Shown here one piece after another: positions 1 to 9,824 of a stretch of DNA of 64,000 nt. The position numbers and the translations under genes are program-made. Below the pieces are notes generated by a model. It was not told the DNA's origin, did not search any database, and saw only the letters and a list, made by a program, of their open reading frames with translations. How positions within the stretch are numbered: the stretch's first letter is position 1; each line of letters starts with the position of its first letter. Source of the stretch: Nocardia carnea (GTDB taxonomy: Bacteria; Actinomycetota; Actinomycetes; Mycobacteriales; Mycobacteriaceae); the NCBI RefSeq assembly GCF_029868325.1, contig NZ_JARWNW010000104.1:20226-84225 (forward strand). Direction: 5' to 3'.

Positions 1-106
1 CGCGACCGCCGACGAATACGGTTCCCCCGGAAACTATGCGGTCGGGGCGAATATCGCCGGTTTCATCCAGGTCGCGGATGCCATGCTCGCCCTCGGCGTC
101 ATCTGA
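1..106 (+). CDS. gdhA: NADP-specific glutamate dehydrogenase, C-terminal fragment
   Basis: The 5' part lies outside the window; 34 codons and the stop are visible. The tail reads ...GNYAVGANIAGF followed by ADAMLALGVI and a TGA at 104-106, which matches the highly conserved C-terminus of the hexameric NADP-dependent glutamate dehydrogenase (E. coli GdhA type). That cytosolic enzyme aminates 2-oxoglutarate to glutamate during ammonium assimilation. The identification rests only on this tail, but the motif is characteristic. A hairpin follows the stop directly. Confidence 0.85.
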   Translation, partial: ATADEYGSPGNYAVGANIAGFIQVADAMLALGVI

Positions 107-121
107 CCGGCCGGTCGGGTC

Positions 122-156
122 GTCTCCGGGGATGAGACGAGCGTAGCCCCGGAGAC
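122..156 (+). terminator. Hairpin terminator candidate after gdhA
   Basis: A perfect 10-bp inverted repeat (GTCTCCGGGG / CCCCGGAGAC) with a 15-nt loop lies 15 bases after the gdhA stop. No T-tract follows, which is common for actinobacterial terminators. Confidence 0.55.
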
Positions 157-231
157 CGATGCGGCCGGCAGCCGATATCGCGAGGATGGTGGGGAGCCCG
201 CCGCCGGGGTGGGCAGCCGAGCGGAGGGCGT

Positions 232-1074
232 ATGAAACTGGAAGCCGGGCAGGTCGCTGTCGTCACCGGTGCCGCGAACGGAATCGGTGCGGCAACAGCC
301 GCCGCGCTGGCCGAACGTGGGCTACGGGTGGTCCTGGCCGATATCGAAGCCGAAGCGTTGGCGAAAACCGCTGCCGAACTGGGTGACCGGGCGCTTGCCG
401 TGCCCACCGATATCGCCGATATCGAACAGGTACGTGCCCTCGCCGACCGGACGCTCGCCGAATTCGGCCGCGTCGACCTGGTTTTCAACAATGCGGGGAT
501 GGGCACGGGCGGACCGAGCTGGGAGGTCGCCCCGGCCGACTGGAATCGGGTCTGGGCGGTGAACATCGGAGGAGTCGTGAACGGTATCCACGTCTTCACA
601 CCGCATCTGATCGCCGCGGGGCAGGGGCATATCGTCAACACGGCCTCCCTGGCGGGGCTGACGGTCGGCCTTTTCGGTGCCCCGTACGCGGCGAGCAAAG
701 CGGCGATCATCTCGATTTCGGAATCGCTGCGCGGCGAACTGGAGCTGGTCGCGCCGAATATCGGTGTGACGGTGGTGTGCCCGGGGCCGGTGGATACCCG
801 GATGTTCCGGGGACTCGCCGAACTCGCCACTCCGCCGGAGGGTGAGGTACCGGAGTCGGAGGGGTTGCCGCCCGAGGTGAGGGCAAAGCTGGCGCCGATG
901 ATGGAGGCGGTTGCCGAGATGGCGAAGGAGATGATTCCGGCGCCCCGGGCGGCGGAGATCATCCTCGATGCGGTGGAAGCCGGAAAGCTGTACGAAACCA
1001 CGCATCCGGATATGGCGGCCGCTGCCCGTGAGCGGATCGACACGATTCTGGAATCTTTCGGCACCCCTGCCTGA
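232..1074 (+). CDS. SDR family NAD(P)-dependent oxidoreductase
   Basis: 280 residues, classical short-chain dehydrogenase length. The N-terminus has the Rossmann glycine motif TGAANGIG (about residues 12-19), NNAG appears near residue 90, and the catalytic YAASK (Y-x3-K) near residue 154. It should be a soluble NAD(P)H-dependent alcohol or ketone oxidoreductase; the substrate cannot be read from sequence. ATG start with an upstream GGAGG-like stretch (GAGCGGAGGGCGT). It stands alone between gdhA and a convergent acyl-CoA ligase gene. Confidence 0.9.
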   Translation: MKLEAGQVAVVTGAANGIGAATAAALAERGLRVVLADIEAEALAKTAAELGDRALAVPTDIADIEQVRALADRTLAEFGRVDLVFNNAGMGTGGPSWEVAPADWNRVWAVNIGGVVNGIHVFTPHLIAAGQGHIVNTASLAGLTVGLFGAPYAASKAAIISISESLRGELELVAPNIGVTVVCPGPVDTRMFRGLAELATPPEGEVPESEGLPPEVRAKLAPMMEAVAEMAKEMIPAPRAAEIILDAVEAGKLYETTHPDMAAAARERIDTILESFGTPA

Positions 1075-1084
1075 ACCGCGACTT

Positions 1085-1111
1085 CGCCGGGCCGGCCACC
1101 CCGGCCCGGCG
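1085..1111. terminator. Bidirectional terminator between SDR and acyl-CoA ligase
   Basis: Perfect 11-bp inverted repeat (CGCCGGGCCGG / CCGGCCCGGCG) with a 5-nt loop, located between two convergent genes, so it can serve both. Confidence 0.65.
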
Positions 1112-1143
1112 GAGTTCGCCATCGCGTCGGTACCTGCGCGGGA

Positions 1144-2778
1144 TTATTCGTCCATGTCCGCGAGCAGCTCCAGAGCCTGCTTACGCATCTCCACCTTGCG
1201 TACTTTCCCGGTGACGGTCATCGGGAATTCGTCGACCACATGCACATAGCGGGGGATCTTGTACTGCGCCAGCCGGCCGTCGCAGAATGCGCGCAGCGCC
1301 ACGGCATCGAGAGCGGGGGCACCCTCACGCATCCGGACCCACACCATGAGTTCCTCGCCGTATCTGGCGTCGGGGACACCGATCACCTGCGCATCGAGGA
1401 TATCGGGATGGGTGTAGAGGAATTCCTCGATCTCACGCGGGTAGATGTTCTCGCCGCCGCGGATCACCATATCCTTGATCCGGCCGGTGATGGCCACATA
1501 GCCGTCGTCGTCCATGATCCCGAGATCGCCGGTATGCATCCAGCGGGCCGCGTCGACGGCCTCGGCGGTTTTCTCCGGGTCCTCCCAATAGCCGAGCATG
1601 ACCGAATAACCCCGGGTGCACACTTCACCGGGCTCCCCGCGCGGCAGTGTCCGGCCGCTCACCGGATCGATGATCTTGACCTCCAGATGCGGACCCACCC
1701 GCCCGACTGTCGCCGTGCGCTGGTCGATACTGTCGTCGGCCCGGGTCTGGGTGGAGACAGGTGATGTTTCGGTCATCCCGTAGCAGATGGTCACCTCGCT
1801 CATCCCCATTCGCTCGATGACCTGCTTCATCACCTCCACCGGACACGGCGAACCCGCCATGATCCCGGTCCGCAACGTCGACAACCGGTAGTCGTCGAAT
1901 CCGGGTTCGGCGAGTTCGGCGATGAACATGGTCGGCACCCCGTACAACGATGTGCACCGCTCCGCCTGTACCGCGGCGAGCGTGGCCGCGGGATCGAACG
2001 CCGGTGCCGGGATGACCATCGTCGCCCCGTGACTGGTGCAGGCCAGGTTGCCCATCACCATCCCGAAGCAATGATAGAAGGGGACCGGGATGCATACGCG
2101 GTCCTGATCGGTGTAACCGCAGATCTCGCCGACGAAGAAGCCGTTGTTCAGGATGTTGTGGTGGCTCAGCGTCGCACCTTTCGGGAACCCCGTTGTCCCC
2201 GAGGTGTATTGAATATTGATCGGATCGTCCGCGGACAGCCCGTCCTGTGCGGCGGCGAGCGCCGCGGGGTCGGCATTGTGGCCTACGGTGAGCAAGCCGG
2301 ACCAGTCCGCGCTGCCGAGAAGTACGACCCGTTCCAGCGCCGGGCAACCCGCGCGCACCTCCGCCAGCATGGCGGCATAGTCCGACGTCTTGAACGACTC
2401 CGCGGCGACGACCATCCGGATACCGGCCTGCCGGAGCACGTACTCCAGTTCATGCGCGCGGTACGAGGGATTGATCGTGACCAGAACGGCACCGATCTTG
2501 GCGGTCGCGTACTGCACGAAAACCCATTCGGGACAGTTGGGCGCCCAGATTCCCACCCGGTCCCCGCGGCCGATTCCCGCCGCGAGCAACCCCGACGCCA
2601 GCGCATCGATCTCGGTCGCCAGCTCGCGATAGGTCCAGCGCCGGCCGCCGGCAACATCCACCAGGGCATCGTTATCGGGGAAAGTGGCCACCGTGCGATC
2701 GAGATTGTCGCCGATCGCATCCCCGAGCAGCGGCATATTCCACGCGCCGGAGGCGTAGCTCTTCAGGGCTGTACTCAT
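1144..2778 (-). CDS. FadD-type fatty-acyl-CoA ligase (AMP-binding enzyme)
   Basis: 544 residues from the ATG at 2778, preceded by AGAGGA at good spacing; an in-frame start further upstream (2877) lacks a ribosome site and would add a non-conserved leader. ANL-superfamily motifs are all present: YTSGTTGFPKG (P-loop), YGMTETSP, TGDLG, the hinge-region KDMVIRGGENIYPREIE and the C-terminal catalytic Lys in TGKVRK. It should activate a fatty acid with ATP and CoA. The N-terminus (KSYASGAW...PLLGD) resembles the mycobacterial FadD35 group. Chain-length preference is unknown. Confidence 0.88.
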   Translation of the reverse strand: MSTALKSYASGAWNMPLLGDAIGDNLDRTVATFPDNDALVDVAGGRRWTYRELATEIDALASGLLAAGIGRGDRVGIWAPNCPEWVFVQYATAKIGAVLVTINPSYRAHELEYVLRQAGIRMVVAAESFKTSDYAAMLAEVRAGCPALERVVLLGSADWSGLLTVGHNADPAALAAAQDGLSADDPINIQYTSGTTGFPKGATLSHHNILNNGFFVGEICGYTDQDRVCIPVPFYHCFGMVMGNLACTSHGATMVIPAPAFDPAATLAAVQAERCTSLYGVPTMFIAELAEPGFDDYRLSTLRTGIMAGSPCPVEVMKQVIERMGMSEVTICYGMTETSPVSTQTRADDSIDQRTATVGRVGPHLEVKIIDPVSGRTLPRGEPGEVCTRGYSVMLGYWEDPEKTAEAVDAARWMHTGDLGIMDDDGYVAITGRIKDMVIRGGENIYPREIEEFLYTHPDILDAQVIGVPDARYGEELMVWVRMREGAPALDAVALRAFCDGRLAQYKIPRYVHVVDEFPMTVTGKVRKVEMRKQALELLADMDE

Positions 2779-2970
2779 CACCGGTCCTCTCCCGGCGCCC
2801 GCGCGGACGCCTGTATCCGGGGCCGTAGGCGTATCCCGTCCCGCCGCGTGACCCGTTGAGATAGTGATACAGGTCACTGCCGACCGGCCACCCCCGAACG
2901 GGGGTATAAAGGGCCGCCGTTCGGCAGCCTCCCCGGGCCGCAGGTGCGGGCGGGTACCCCGCCGGATTTC

Positions 2971-3948
2971 CTAGGTGATGGATTCGCCGTAGCGGGCGGC
3001 GATGGCGGCGGCGCGGTTGTGCAGGCGGACGCGCAACGACTGCGGGGCCAGCGCTTCGGCGTCCGGGGAGAGCTGCCACAGCGCCCATTCGGCATGGCGG
3101 GAATCCTGGAAGGTCGCCTCGAGCCGCAACCAGCCGTCGGTGCCGGTTTCTTCGCTGCGGACGGTGAGGGCGGTGCTCACCAGTTCGTCGCGGCGGGCCG
3201 GATCCACCCGTACCAGCACGGTGACCTGGTTGCCGCCCACCCGGAACCGCGTGCTGCGTTCCTGCCAGGCGCTGTGTAGATCGACCCGGTCCGGTCGCTG
3301 GGCGGGTTCGTGCAGTTCTTCGGCGGCCAGTAGCCGCGACAGGCGGTAGGTGCGGTCCGCGCCGGACCGGGTGGCCAGCAGATAGCCCTGGCCGCGTACC
3401 GTGACCAGCCCGATCGGGTCCACGGTGCGCCATTGCGGGGGCTGGTCCACGGCCGCGTAGTGGATACGCAATTTGTGCCCGGCGAACACCGCACGCCGGA
3501 CCTCGGTCACCACGGCGTCGGGCACATCGTCGTCGCCCACCCGGCGCGCGAGTAGATCGGTTTCCGGGTCGATGAGCAATCGTTGGGCTGCTTCGCTCGC
3601 GGTGGTCCGGTAGTTCTCGGGCAACGCGTCGACCACCTTCAACATGGCCGATGCGAGCGCCGAGCCGAGTCCGAAAACCTGGGCACCGCGCCGTGTTCCG
3701 GCGACCAGCAGGGCGAGCGCCTCTTCGTGGTTCAGTCCGGTGAGCTCGGTCCGGAAACCGGGGAGCAGTGCGAAACCGCCGTGCCGGCCGCGTTCGGCGT
3801 ACACCGGGACACCGGCCGCGGAGAGCGCTTCGATATCGCGCAGCACCGTTCGAGTGGATACCTCCAGCTCGCGGGCGAGTGTTGCGGCCGGTAACCGGCC
3901 GTGCCGGCGCAGCAACAGCACCAGCGAGACCAACCGGTCGGCGCGCAT
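2971..3948 (-). CDS. HTH-WYL domain transcriptional regulator (YafY-like)
   Basis: 325 residues. An N-terminal DeoR-like winged helix (residues about 1-60, with LARELEVSTRTVLRDIEAL) is followed by a WYL-type domain (about 140-215) and a C-terminal WCX-like extension. Such proteins bind DNA and respond to nucleic acid or small ligands. It is divergent from the RidA gene with about 95 bp between starts, so it may autoregulate and control ridA; that is inference from arrangement only. Confidence 0.85.
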   Translation of the reverse strand: MRADRLVSLVLLLRRHGRLPAATLARELEVSTRTVLRDIEALSAAGVPVYAERGRHGGFALLPGFRTELTGLNHEEALALLVAGTRRGAQVFGLGSALASAMLKVVDALPENYRTTASEAAQRLLIDPETDLLARRVGDDDVPDAVVTEVRRAVFAGHKLRIHYAAVDQPPQWRTVDPIGLVTVRGQGYLLATRSGADRTYRLSRLLAAEELHEPAQRPDRVDLHSAWQERSTRFRVGGNQVTVLVRVDPARRDELVSTALTVRSEETGTDGWLRLEATFQDSRHAEWALWQLSPDAEALAPQSLRVRLHNRAAAIAARYGESIT

Positions 3949-4043
3949 ACCGGGAAATCTACCCGGAATACATGACCGAGGATGTCGTGATTTCCGGCGA
4001 GACTCGTCGGCGTAGGACTTCCGATGAAACGAATGGAGCTGAA

Positions 4044-4445
4044 GTGACGGTGCAACGCACGGCGGTCAACCCGGTGGTGTGGTCGGCGGAGCTGGGATTC
4101 AACCAGGGGGAGCTCGTTTCCGGGCACACCCGGACGCTTTACTGTTCCGGCCAGACCGCCACGAATCGCGACGGTAAACCGGAGCACGACGGCGATATGG
4201 CGGCGCAGCTGGCGCTGAGTCTCGACAACCTGGAGGCCGTACTCCGCGAGGCCGGTATGGCGGTCGCCGATCTGGTGCGGCTCAACGTCTACACCACCGA
4301 CGTCGACCTCCTGTTCCAGCACTACGGTGTGCTGGCGGCGCGGTTGGGCGCGGCCGGGGTCGCGCCGGCCACCACGATGCTCGGGGTGACCCGGCTCGCG
4401 CTCCCCGGCCAGATGGTGGAACTCGAGGGGACCGCCGTCGCGTGA
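4044..4445 (+). CDS. RidA/YjgF family protein
   Basis: 133 residues from a GTG at 4044, with GGAG 5 nt upstream. The reading frame stays open upstream, but those starts lack ribosome sites and overlap the divergent promoter. Sequence features are RidA-like: SGQTAT..., LxNLEAVLREAG, VVxxNVYTTD-type segment and a C-terminal G-x-MVELEG. RidA proteins hydrolyse reactive enamine/imine intermediates from PLP enzymes, but many subfamilies have other roles; the usual catalytic Arg (near residue 105 in RidA) is not obvious here, as the segment reads TTMLGVTRLALPG. Confidence 0.82.
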   Translation: MTVQRTAVNPVVWSAELGFNQGELVSGHTRTLYCSGQTATNRDGKPEHDGDMAAQLALSLDNLEAVLREAGMAVADLVRLNVYTTDVDLLFQHYGVLAARLGAAGVAPATTMLGVTRLALPGQMVELEGTAVA

Positions 4446-4689
4446 GCACATGACGACCGTCGGCCGGTTCGGGGTGCGGAAGCAGAGCCGGCCGACAGTC
4501 CGTGCCCGGGACGTAAGGGCGGGGAAACCGTCGGGACGCCGGCGCCGGGCTTCGGCTCAGGGAACTTACCGATTCGCTCCGTCGGCATATCGCGCCGTGC
4601 TACGTTCTAGAATGAATTTCAGTTTTATCCGTGGCGACCGGTGTCCGATGGAGCGATATCGCGCCGCCACGGATGGTTGGAAGCGTGAT

Positions 4690-5889
4690 ATGAGAACAGT
4701 TCTGTCCCGCCGCGGCACCGGGAAATGGCGTACCGCGATCGTGCTGGCGGCCACGGCCCTGGTCGCCACGGCATGTGGCGATTCGACCGAGGAACCCGGC
4801 AGTGCCGCGCCGGGCGCGCTGATCACCGCCACACCGGTGCAACTGTCTCCGGACTCTGTGGTGCCCGAAGACGCCCGGACCGAACGCATCACGTATCTTT
4901 CGCAATCCGCCGCCGGGCAGGAGATCCTGGTTTCCGGCACGGTAACCGTCCCGGCCGGTGAACCGCCCGAGGGCGGCTGGCCGGTGATCAGCTGGGCGCA
5001 CGGCACCACCGGCGTCGGTGATGCCTGCGCCCCCTCGGCGCACAGCGTCGGCGGGCCGGCGCGTGACTATCTGGCCGTCACCGATCCCGTTATCGCCCGG
5101 TGGGTGACCGGCGGATACGCGGTCGTCGCCACGGATTACGAGGGCCTGGGAACGCCCGGCGGACATCCGTATATGAACGGTGTCAGCGCAGCGCATACCG
5201 TCACCGATATCGTCCGTGCCGCGCGTGAACTCGACTCCCGGATCGGCGCGAAATGGGCTGTGGCCGGACACAGTCAGGGCGGGCACGCCGCCTTGTTCAC
5301 CGCGGCGCAGGGTGCCGAATACGCACCGGAACTCGACCTCGTGGGCGCCGTGTCCTACGCACCGGGGAGCCGCACCAGCGATACCGCCGAATATATGGCG
5401 GCCGGCGGCCCCGGGGTGCGTGCGGCACTACCGTTCCTGCCGGTACTGCTGCTCGGCGCCGAGGCCGCGGAGCCGGAACTCTCGGCCGAGGCGATGATCA
5501 GCGATGGGGCGCGGCCGTTACTCGATGTGGCACGCACCGGTTGTATGGACCAGATCAAAGCGGCAGCGGCCGAGGTGCCGCCCGGTGCTCTGTTCGCGCC
5601 CGGTGCCGATACCGCCGCGCTCACCGCGTACTTCGCCGGACAGGAGCCGGAAGAGCTGAACCTCACGGTTCCGGCGCTGGTCGCGCAGGGCACCACCGAT
5701 GCCCTGGTCGCCGCACCGATCACCACGCAGATCACCGAGAAGCTGTGCGCGAACGGTTCACCTGTGGACTACCGGTCCTACGAGGGCGCCGACCACCGTG
5801 GTGTGCTCACAGCCGCGGGCGACGATGTCGACGCCTTCCTGAACACTCTGTTCGCCGGCGAGGACCCGGGCGCCATGTGTGAAGCATGA
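4690..5889 (+). CDS. Secreted lipoprotein lipase / alpha-beta hydrolase (LIP family)
   Basis: 399 residues from the ATG at 4690; the frame is open upstream but this start gives a proper lipoprotein signal: basic MRTVLSRRGTGKWR, a hydrophobic core, then lipobox VATAC. The hydrolase domain has HGTTG (oxyanion region), the nucleophile elbow GHSQGG (Ser about residue 198), and a late GADH carrying the probable catalytic His. Family: secretory lipase (PF03583 type), usually acting on triacylglycerol or other esters outside the membrane. It ends convergent to a methyltransferase gene. Confidence 0.85.
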   Translation: MRTVLSRRGTGKWRTAIVLAATALVATACGDSTEEPGSAAPGALITATPVQLSPDSVVPEDARTERITYLSQSAAGQEILVSGTVTVPAGEPPEGGWPVISWAHGTTGVGDACAPSAHSVGGPARDYLAVTDPVIARWVTGGYAVVATDYEGLGTPGGHPYMNGVSAAHTVTDIVRAARELDSRIGAKWAVAGHSQGGHAALFTAAQGAEYAPELDLVGAVSYAPGSRTSDTAEYMAAGGPGVRAALPFLPVLLLGAEAAEPELSAEAMISDGARPLLDVARTGCMDQIKAAAAEVPPGALFAPGADTAALTAYFAGQEPEELNLTVPALVAQGTTDALVAAPITTQITEKLCANGSPVDYRSYEGADHRGVLTAAGDDVDAFLNTLFAGEDPGAMCEA

Positions 5890-6215
5890 CGAGGTAGGAC
5901 CTGAGGTGGTCACCCGCCGACCGCCTGCGCTGTGCCGGGATCCAGGTGACGTCGACCGGGTAGTCGGAGCCGTTGTCGCCACTCGACGCCGGCTGCTGCT
6001 TCGGTGAGAACAGCGAAAAGCCGAGAACCCCGTCGGCGTAGCAGTTGCGGTGCCGACGGGGCGGGGACGTAACCGTCGGCCGATACGCGGGTGGTTGTCC
6101 GGAACCGCAGCGGTCGAGCGCAGCTCTCACCGCGCGGCTGTCACCCGAATGAGCAATTGGGCCGGCATTTTCCACGACCCGAAGCACCGGGCTCGACGGT
6201 GCGTGGGCGCTCGGA
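5890..6215. other. Intergenic stretch between convergent genes
   Basis: No convincing gene. An inverted repeat (CCCCGTCGGC at 6028-6037 and GCCGACGGGG at 6052-6061) could end transcription of the minus-strand methyltransferase or of the lipase. A minus-strand frame is open here but has no credible start or ribosome site. Confidence 0.5.
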
Positions 6216-7022
6216 TCAGTCCTTGCGGGCGACCGCGCCGTACGCCCCGGACCGTTCCGGATGTTCGCCGATATCGTCGGGGTGCTCGGGCCGCCACAAC
6301 GGGAGGTGGACGAGCCCGGGATCGAGCATCGTCCACCCGGTGAAGTAGGCCGCGATCTCATCCTGGGTGCGGAGCACGATCTCCGTGGAGGTCCGGCCGG
6401 ACAGCTTCTGGGCTTCCAGGACCTCGGCCGGCTGCCCGTCGGCGGTGGCATGGGTGATCGCCAGATAGCTGCCCGCCGGGACGGCGTCGCCGAGCCGGGC
6501 GACGCAGCCCGCCGGGTCGGCATCGTCGGTGACGAAATGCAGGACACCCAGCAGCAATACCGCGATCGGCTTCTCGAAGTCGATGAGGCTCTTGACCAAA
6601 GGGTCGGCGAGGATTGTTTCGGGCCGGCCCGCGTCGGCCTGGACCACGGCCGCGTTCGGGTTACCGGCCAGGATGGCCGTGCTGTGTGCGACCGCGACCG
6701 GGTCGATATCGACGTAGACCACCCGCGCCGACGGATTGGCCGCCTGCGCGACCTCGTGCACATTGCCGACCGTCGGGATACCGGAGCCGATATCGAGGAA
6801 CTGTTCGATGCCCTGGTCGGTGAGGAACCGGACGCAGCGGCGCAACAGGTCTCGGTTCGCGCGCATGGTCTCGGCGACATTCGGGGTGAAGGTCTCGATC
6901 TGCTGGGCGAGCTGCCGGTCGATCTCGAAATTGTGCATACCGCCGACGAAGTAGTCGTAGACGCGGGATGCGCTCGGGCGATCCAGGTCGATACCGTCGG
7001 GGGCCCAACTCGGTCTGGTCAT
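6216..7022 (-). CDS. DUF574-family SAM-dependent methyltransferase
   Basis: 268 residues from the ATG at 7022, preceded by AAAGGAAA. It opens with the family signature ...IDLDRPSASRVYDYFVGG and NFEIDR, then the SAM-binding segment FLDIGSGIPT, VVYVDIDPVAVAH and an ADAGRPE stretch. These proteins (PF04672) are abundant in Streptomyces and Nocardia; they have a class I methyltransferase fold but few substrates are known. Divergent from the GGDEF/EAL gene. Confidence 0.88.
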   Translation of the reverse strand: MTRPSWAPDGIDLDRPSASRVYDYFVGGMHNFEIDRQLAQQIETFTPNVAETMRANRDLLRRCVRFLTDQGIEQFLDIGSGIPTVGNVHEVAQAANPSARVVYVDIDPVAVAHSTAILAGNPNAAVVQADAGRPETILADPLVKSLIDFEKPIAVLLLGVLHFVTDDADPAGCVARLGDAVPAGSYLAITHATADGQPAEVLEAQKLSGRTSTEIVLRTQDEIAAYFTGWTMLDPGLVHLPLWRPEHPDDIGEHPERSGAYGAVARKD

Positions 7023-7160
7023 CGGTCGGTATTTCCTTTCGCGCCAACGTTTTCTGCGTCGGCGAAGCCTGGCGACCCGGACGGCCGTCATGGTATCCGA
7101 AACCGGTGGGAAGTGGGTACGTTCCACATCCGTAGTCGCTTGCGGCTAGCATCGGACCCC

Positions 7161-9293
7161 ATGGGTTGGGATGCCGGGCCCGGTGCGTTACCCCAGGGCT
7201 TGTATGCCGACCTGGCCGGCCGATGGATGACAGCGCTGCGGGAGGGAACGCGCGATCACATCGTGCCGATGAGCGCCGCCGAAACCGCCGGCTTGCTGAC
7301 CCGCCTGACGGCCGAGGTCTGTGCGGCCGCCACCCCGCGGCCGGACCCGGAGCGGGCGGCCGCGGCCGGTGCCGATCTCGCGCGCGCCCACCTCGTGGGT
7401 GATGAGGTATTGGGCCGCAGTATCCACGTTCTCGGCACCCACCTCGCCGGCATCGGTGTCCCGGCACCGCATGTGGCCGCGACGCTGGGGGCCTTCGCCA
7501 ACGGCTACCTGCGCGCCTTCCGGGCCTGGCTGCTCGCCGAGCAGGAAAGCGTCCGCACCGCCGAAATCGCGGCCCGGCGCGCCGCCGAAGAACAGTTGCG
7601 GGCCAGCGAAGCACGGATGCGTGGCGTATTCGCGCAGGCCGGTGTCGGTACGGGCCTGTCGGATATGACGGGCCGGATCATCGAAGTCAATGCGGCGTTC
7701 GCGGAGATGCTCGGGTACCGGCCCGACGAGATGTGCGGAATGGTGGTGACCGACCTCGCGCATCCGGAAGACGAATCGGGGATGTGGGAGCTGTACGGGG
7801 CGCTGATGGCCGGCGGATGCGACAGTGTCCGGCTGGAGAAGGCATACCCGCATCGGGACGGGCACGCGGTGTGGACCAACCTGAACGTTTCGCTCATCCG
7901 GGACCAGCGAGGCGCCCCGCAGTACACCTTGGTGCTGGTAGAAGATATTTCCGAACAGCGAGCTCTGCAGGCGAGCCTGCATTACCGGGCCCACCACGAC
8001 CAGCTGACGGGTCTGGCCAACCGGTCCTATCTGTTCGACGCGCTCGCCGAAGCGTTCACCGCCCCGGACTCGGGCGTCGGCCTGTGTTACGTGGACCTCG
8101 ACCATTTCAAAACCGTCAACGACACCTACGGTCACGCGGTCGGCGACGAACTGCTGGTTGCCGCCGCGGCCCGGCTGCGGGAATGCGTCACCGAGCCCGG
8201 GCAGCTGGTCGCGCGGATGGGCGGGGACGAGTTCGTGATCCTGGTGCCCGACCCCACCCACCCCGGCCAGGTGGCGGCGCTGGCCGAGGCCGTACTGGCC
8301 GCGTTCTCCGAACCCTTCGAGATCAACGGTCAGCGCCTGCGCGTGGGCGCCAGCGTCGGTGTGATGGAGGAACGTTCGGACCGGGCCGACGCGGACGAAT
8401 TCCTGCAAGCCGCCGACACATCCATGTATTGGGCCAAATCGGCCGGTCGCGGCTGCTATGCGGTGTTCGACCCCGACCGCGGCCGCCGCGAGCACGCCCG
8501 GGCCGAACTGTCCGCCGCCATCCCCGAGGCGCTGGCCACCGGGGAGTTCTTCCTCGACTATCAGCCGATAGTGCCACTGTCCGGGGACAGGATCGACGCC
8601 GTGGAGGCACTGGTGCGGTGGCGCCATCCCGACCTGGGAGTGCTCTCACCCGTCGAATTCATCGACCTGGCCGAGGACGACGGCCATATCCTGGCCCTGG
8701 GCGCCTATGTGCTCGGGCAGGCGTGCCGCGCCGCCCGCCGCTGGTACGACCTCGACCCCGAGGGCGCACCGGTCATCAGTGTGAACGTCTCCGCGGTGGA
8801 GGTGGCCGACCCGTCCTGGCTGGCCCGAGTCGAGAAAACTCTCAGCGAGACCGGAATCCCGCCGCAGCGGCTGCAATTGGAGCTGACCGAGCGGGCGTTC
8901 ATGGCCGACGACGGGGGACCGCTGGCGGCCCTGCGCACCCTGGCGGACGCGGGAGTGCGTATCGCGCTGGACGATTTCGGTACCGGTTACTCCAACCTGG
9001 CCTACCTGGGCCAGCTGCCGCTACAGGTGGTGAAGCTGGCGGGTCCGTTCGTCCAGCGGATCCGCGACAGCGCCGGCGACACCGATTTCGTGGTGCTGGA
9101 ATCGATCGTGGGCTTGACTCACGCGCTCGGCTTCACGGCCACCGCGGAATGTGTCGAAACCCGGTTCCAGGCCGAACAGTTGCGGGCACTGCACTGTGAT
9201 ACCGCGCAGGGCTGGTATTTCCACCGGCCGCTGACCGAGGAAGCGGTGACCGAGCTCCTCGAGCGGCAGAGAGGTGGTCAGCACGAGCGGTAG
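7161..9293 (+). CDS. PAS-GGDEF-EAL cyclic-di-GMP turnover protein
   Basis: 710 residues. Order: an unassigned helical N-terminal region (about 1-140), a PAS domain (about 150-265, NAAFAEMLGYRPDEM), a GGDEF domain with an intact GGDEF active site, then an EAL domain with EALVRW, NVSAVEV, ELTERAF and DDFGTGYSN intact. Both diguanylate cyclase and phosphodiesterase activities are therefore possible. The I-site RxxD before GGDEF is absent, so product inhibition at that site is unlikely. No membrane segments are visible. The layout resembles mycobacterial bifunctional enzymes (Rv1354c type) with PAS instead of GAF. The ATG at 7161 starts where homology-like sequence begins. Confidence 0.88.
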   Translation: MGWDAGPGALPQGLYADLAGRWMTALREGTRDHIVPMSAAETAGLLTRLTAEVCAAATPRPDPERAAAAGADLARAHLVGDEVLGRSIHVLGTHLAGIGVPAPHVAATLGAFANGYLRAFRAWLLAEQESVRTAEIAARRAAEEQLRASEARMRGVFAQAGVGTGLSDMTGRIIEVNAAFAEMLGYRPDEMCGMVVTDLAHPEDESGMWELYGALMAGGCDSVRLEKAYPHRDGHAVWTNLNVSLIRDQRGAPQYTLVLVEDISEQRALQASLHYRAHHDQLTGLANRSYLFDALAEAFTAPDSGVGLCYVDLDHFKTVNDTYGHAVGDELLVAAAARLRECVTEPGQLVARMGGDEFVILVPDPTHPGQVAALAEAVLAAFSEPFEINGQRLRVGASVGVMEERSDRADADEFLQAADTSMYWAKSAGRGCYAVFDPDRGRREHARAELSAAIPEALATGEFFLDYQPIVPLSGDRIDAVEALVRWRHPDLGVLSPVEFIDLAEDDGHILALGAYVLGQACRAARRWYDLDPEGAPVISVNVSAVEVADPSWLARVEKTLSETGIPPQRLQLELTERAFMADDGGPLAALRTLADAGVRIALDDFGTGYSNLAYLGQLPLQVVKLAGPFVQRIRDSAGDTDFVVLESIVGLTHALGFTATAECVETRFQAEQLRALHCDTAQGWYFHRPLTEEAVTELLERQRGGQHER

Positions 9294-9352
9294 CGGCCGC
9301 CGGCTGTTGCGCTGCTGTGGTGGTCGAACACGGCCGCGCGGATACTCGAGGT

Positions 9353-9676
9353 ATGGCGCGATATGAATCGCAGGCACAGCCGCAGTGGCGCGGTACGGGC
9401 CATCGGAAGTTTCCGCTGGCCGCCGAGGTCGATGGGCACTGGTGGGTGTTGCGGCTGAACCCGTTTCCCGACCACAGCTTGTGGACCCTGTTCGTCGACG
9501 GCATCGCCCGCTATGACCTCAACGATGCGCCGCCGAGCTGGGGCGTTCTCGCTCCGGCCGCCGCGCCTCTGCTGGACCCGTGGACCGCCGACAGTTTGCT
9601 GGCGCCGCTGCGTGGTTTCACGGTGTACGGCAGTGAGGCCGGGAAGCCATGTGACGACCTGTTCTGCTGCGGCTGA
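9353..9676 (+). CDS. Small hypothetical protein, Trp-rich
   Basis: 107 residues from the ATG at 9353. I do not recognise the family. The middle contains HWWVLRLNPFPDHSLWTLFVDG, and the end has two adjacent Cys (DLFCCG). Composition and third-position GC look coding. Only a weak GAGG lies before the start. It sits alone between the cyclic-di-GMP gene and a secreted protein gene. Confidence 0.6.
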   Translation: MARYESQAQPQWRGTGHRKFPLAAEVDGHWWVLRLNPFPDHSLWTLFVDGIARYDLNDAPPSWGVLAPAAAPLLDPWTADSLLAPLRGFTVYGSEAGKPCDDLFCCG

Positions 9677-9824
9677 TCCCGCGGCCGGTTCTCAGGAAGG
9701 CTGCCGGTTCCCAGCCGACTCCCAGCCGAGTGCGCAGCGTGGGCACAGGAAAGCGAACTACCGTCGCAGACATCGGAAAGCCGGTCACTCGATCGGCGAA
9801 AAATACGGTGTGACAAGGAGTTCC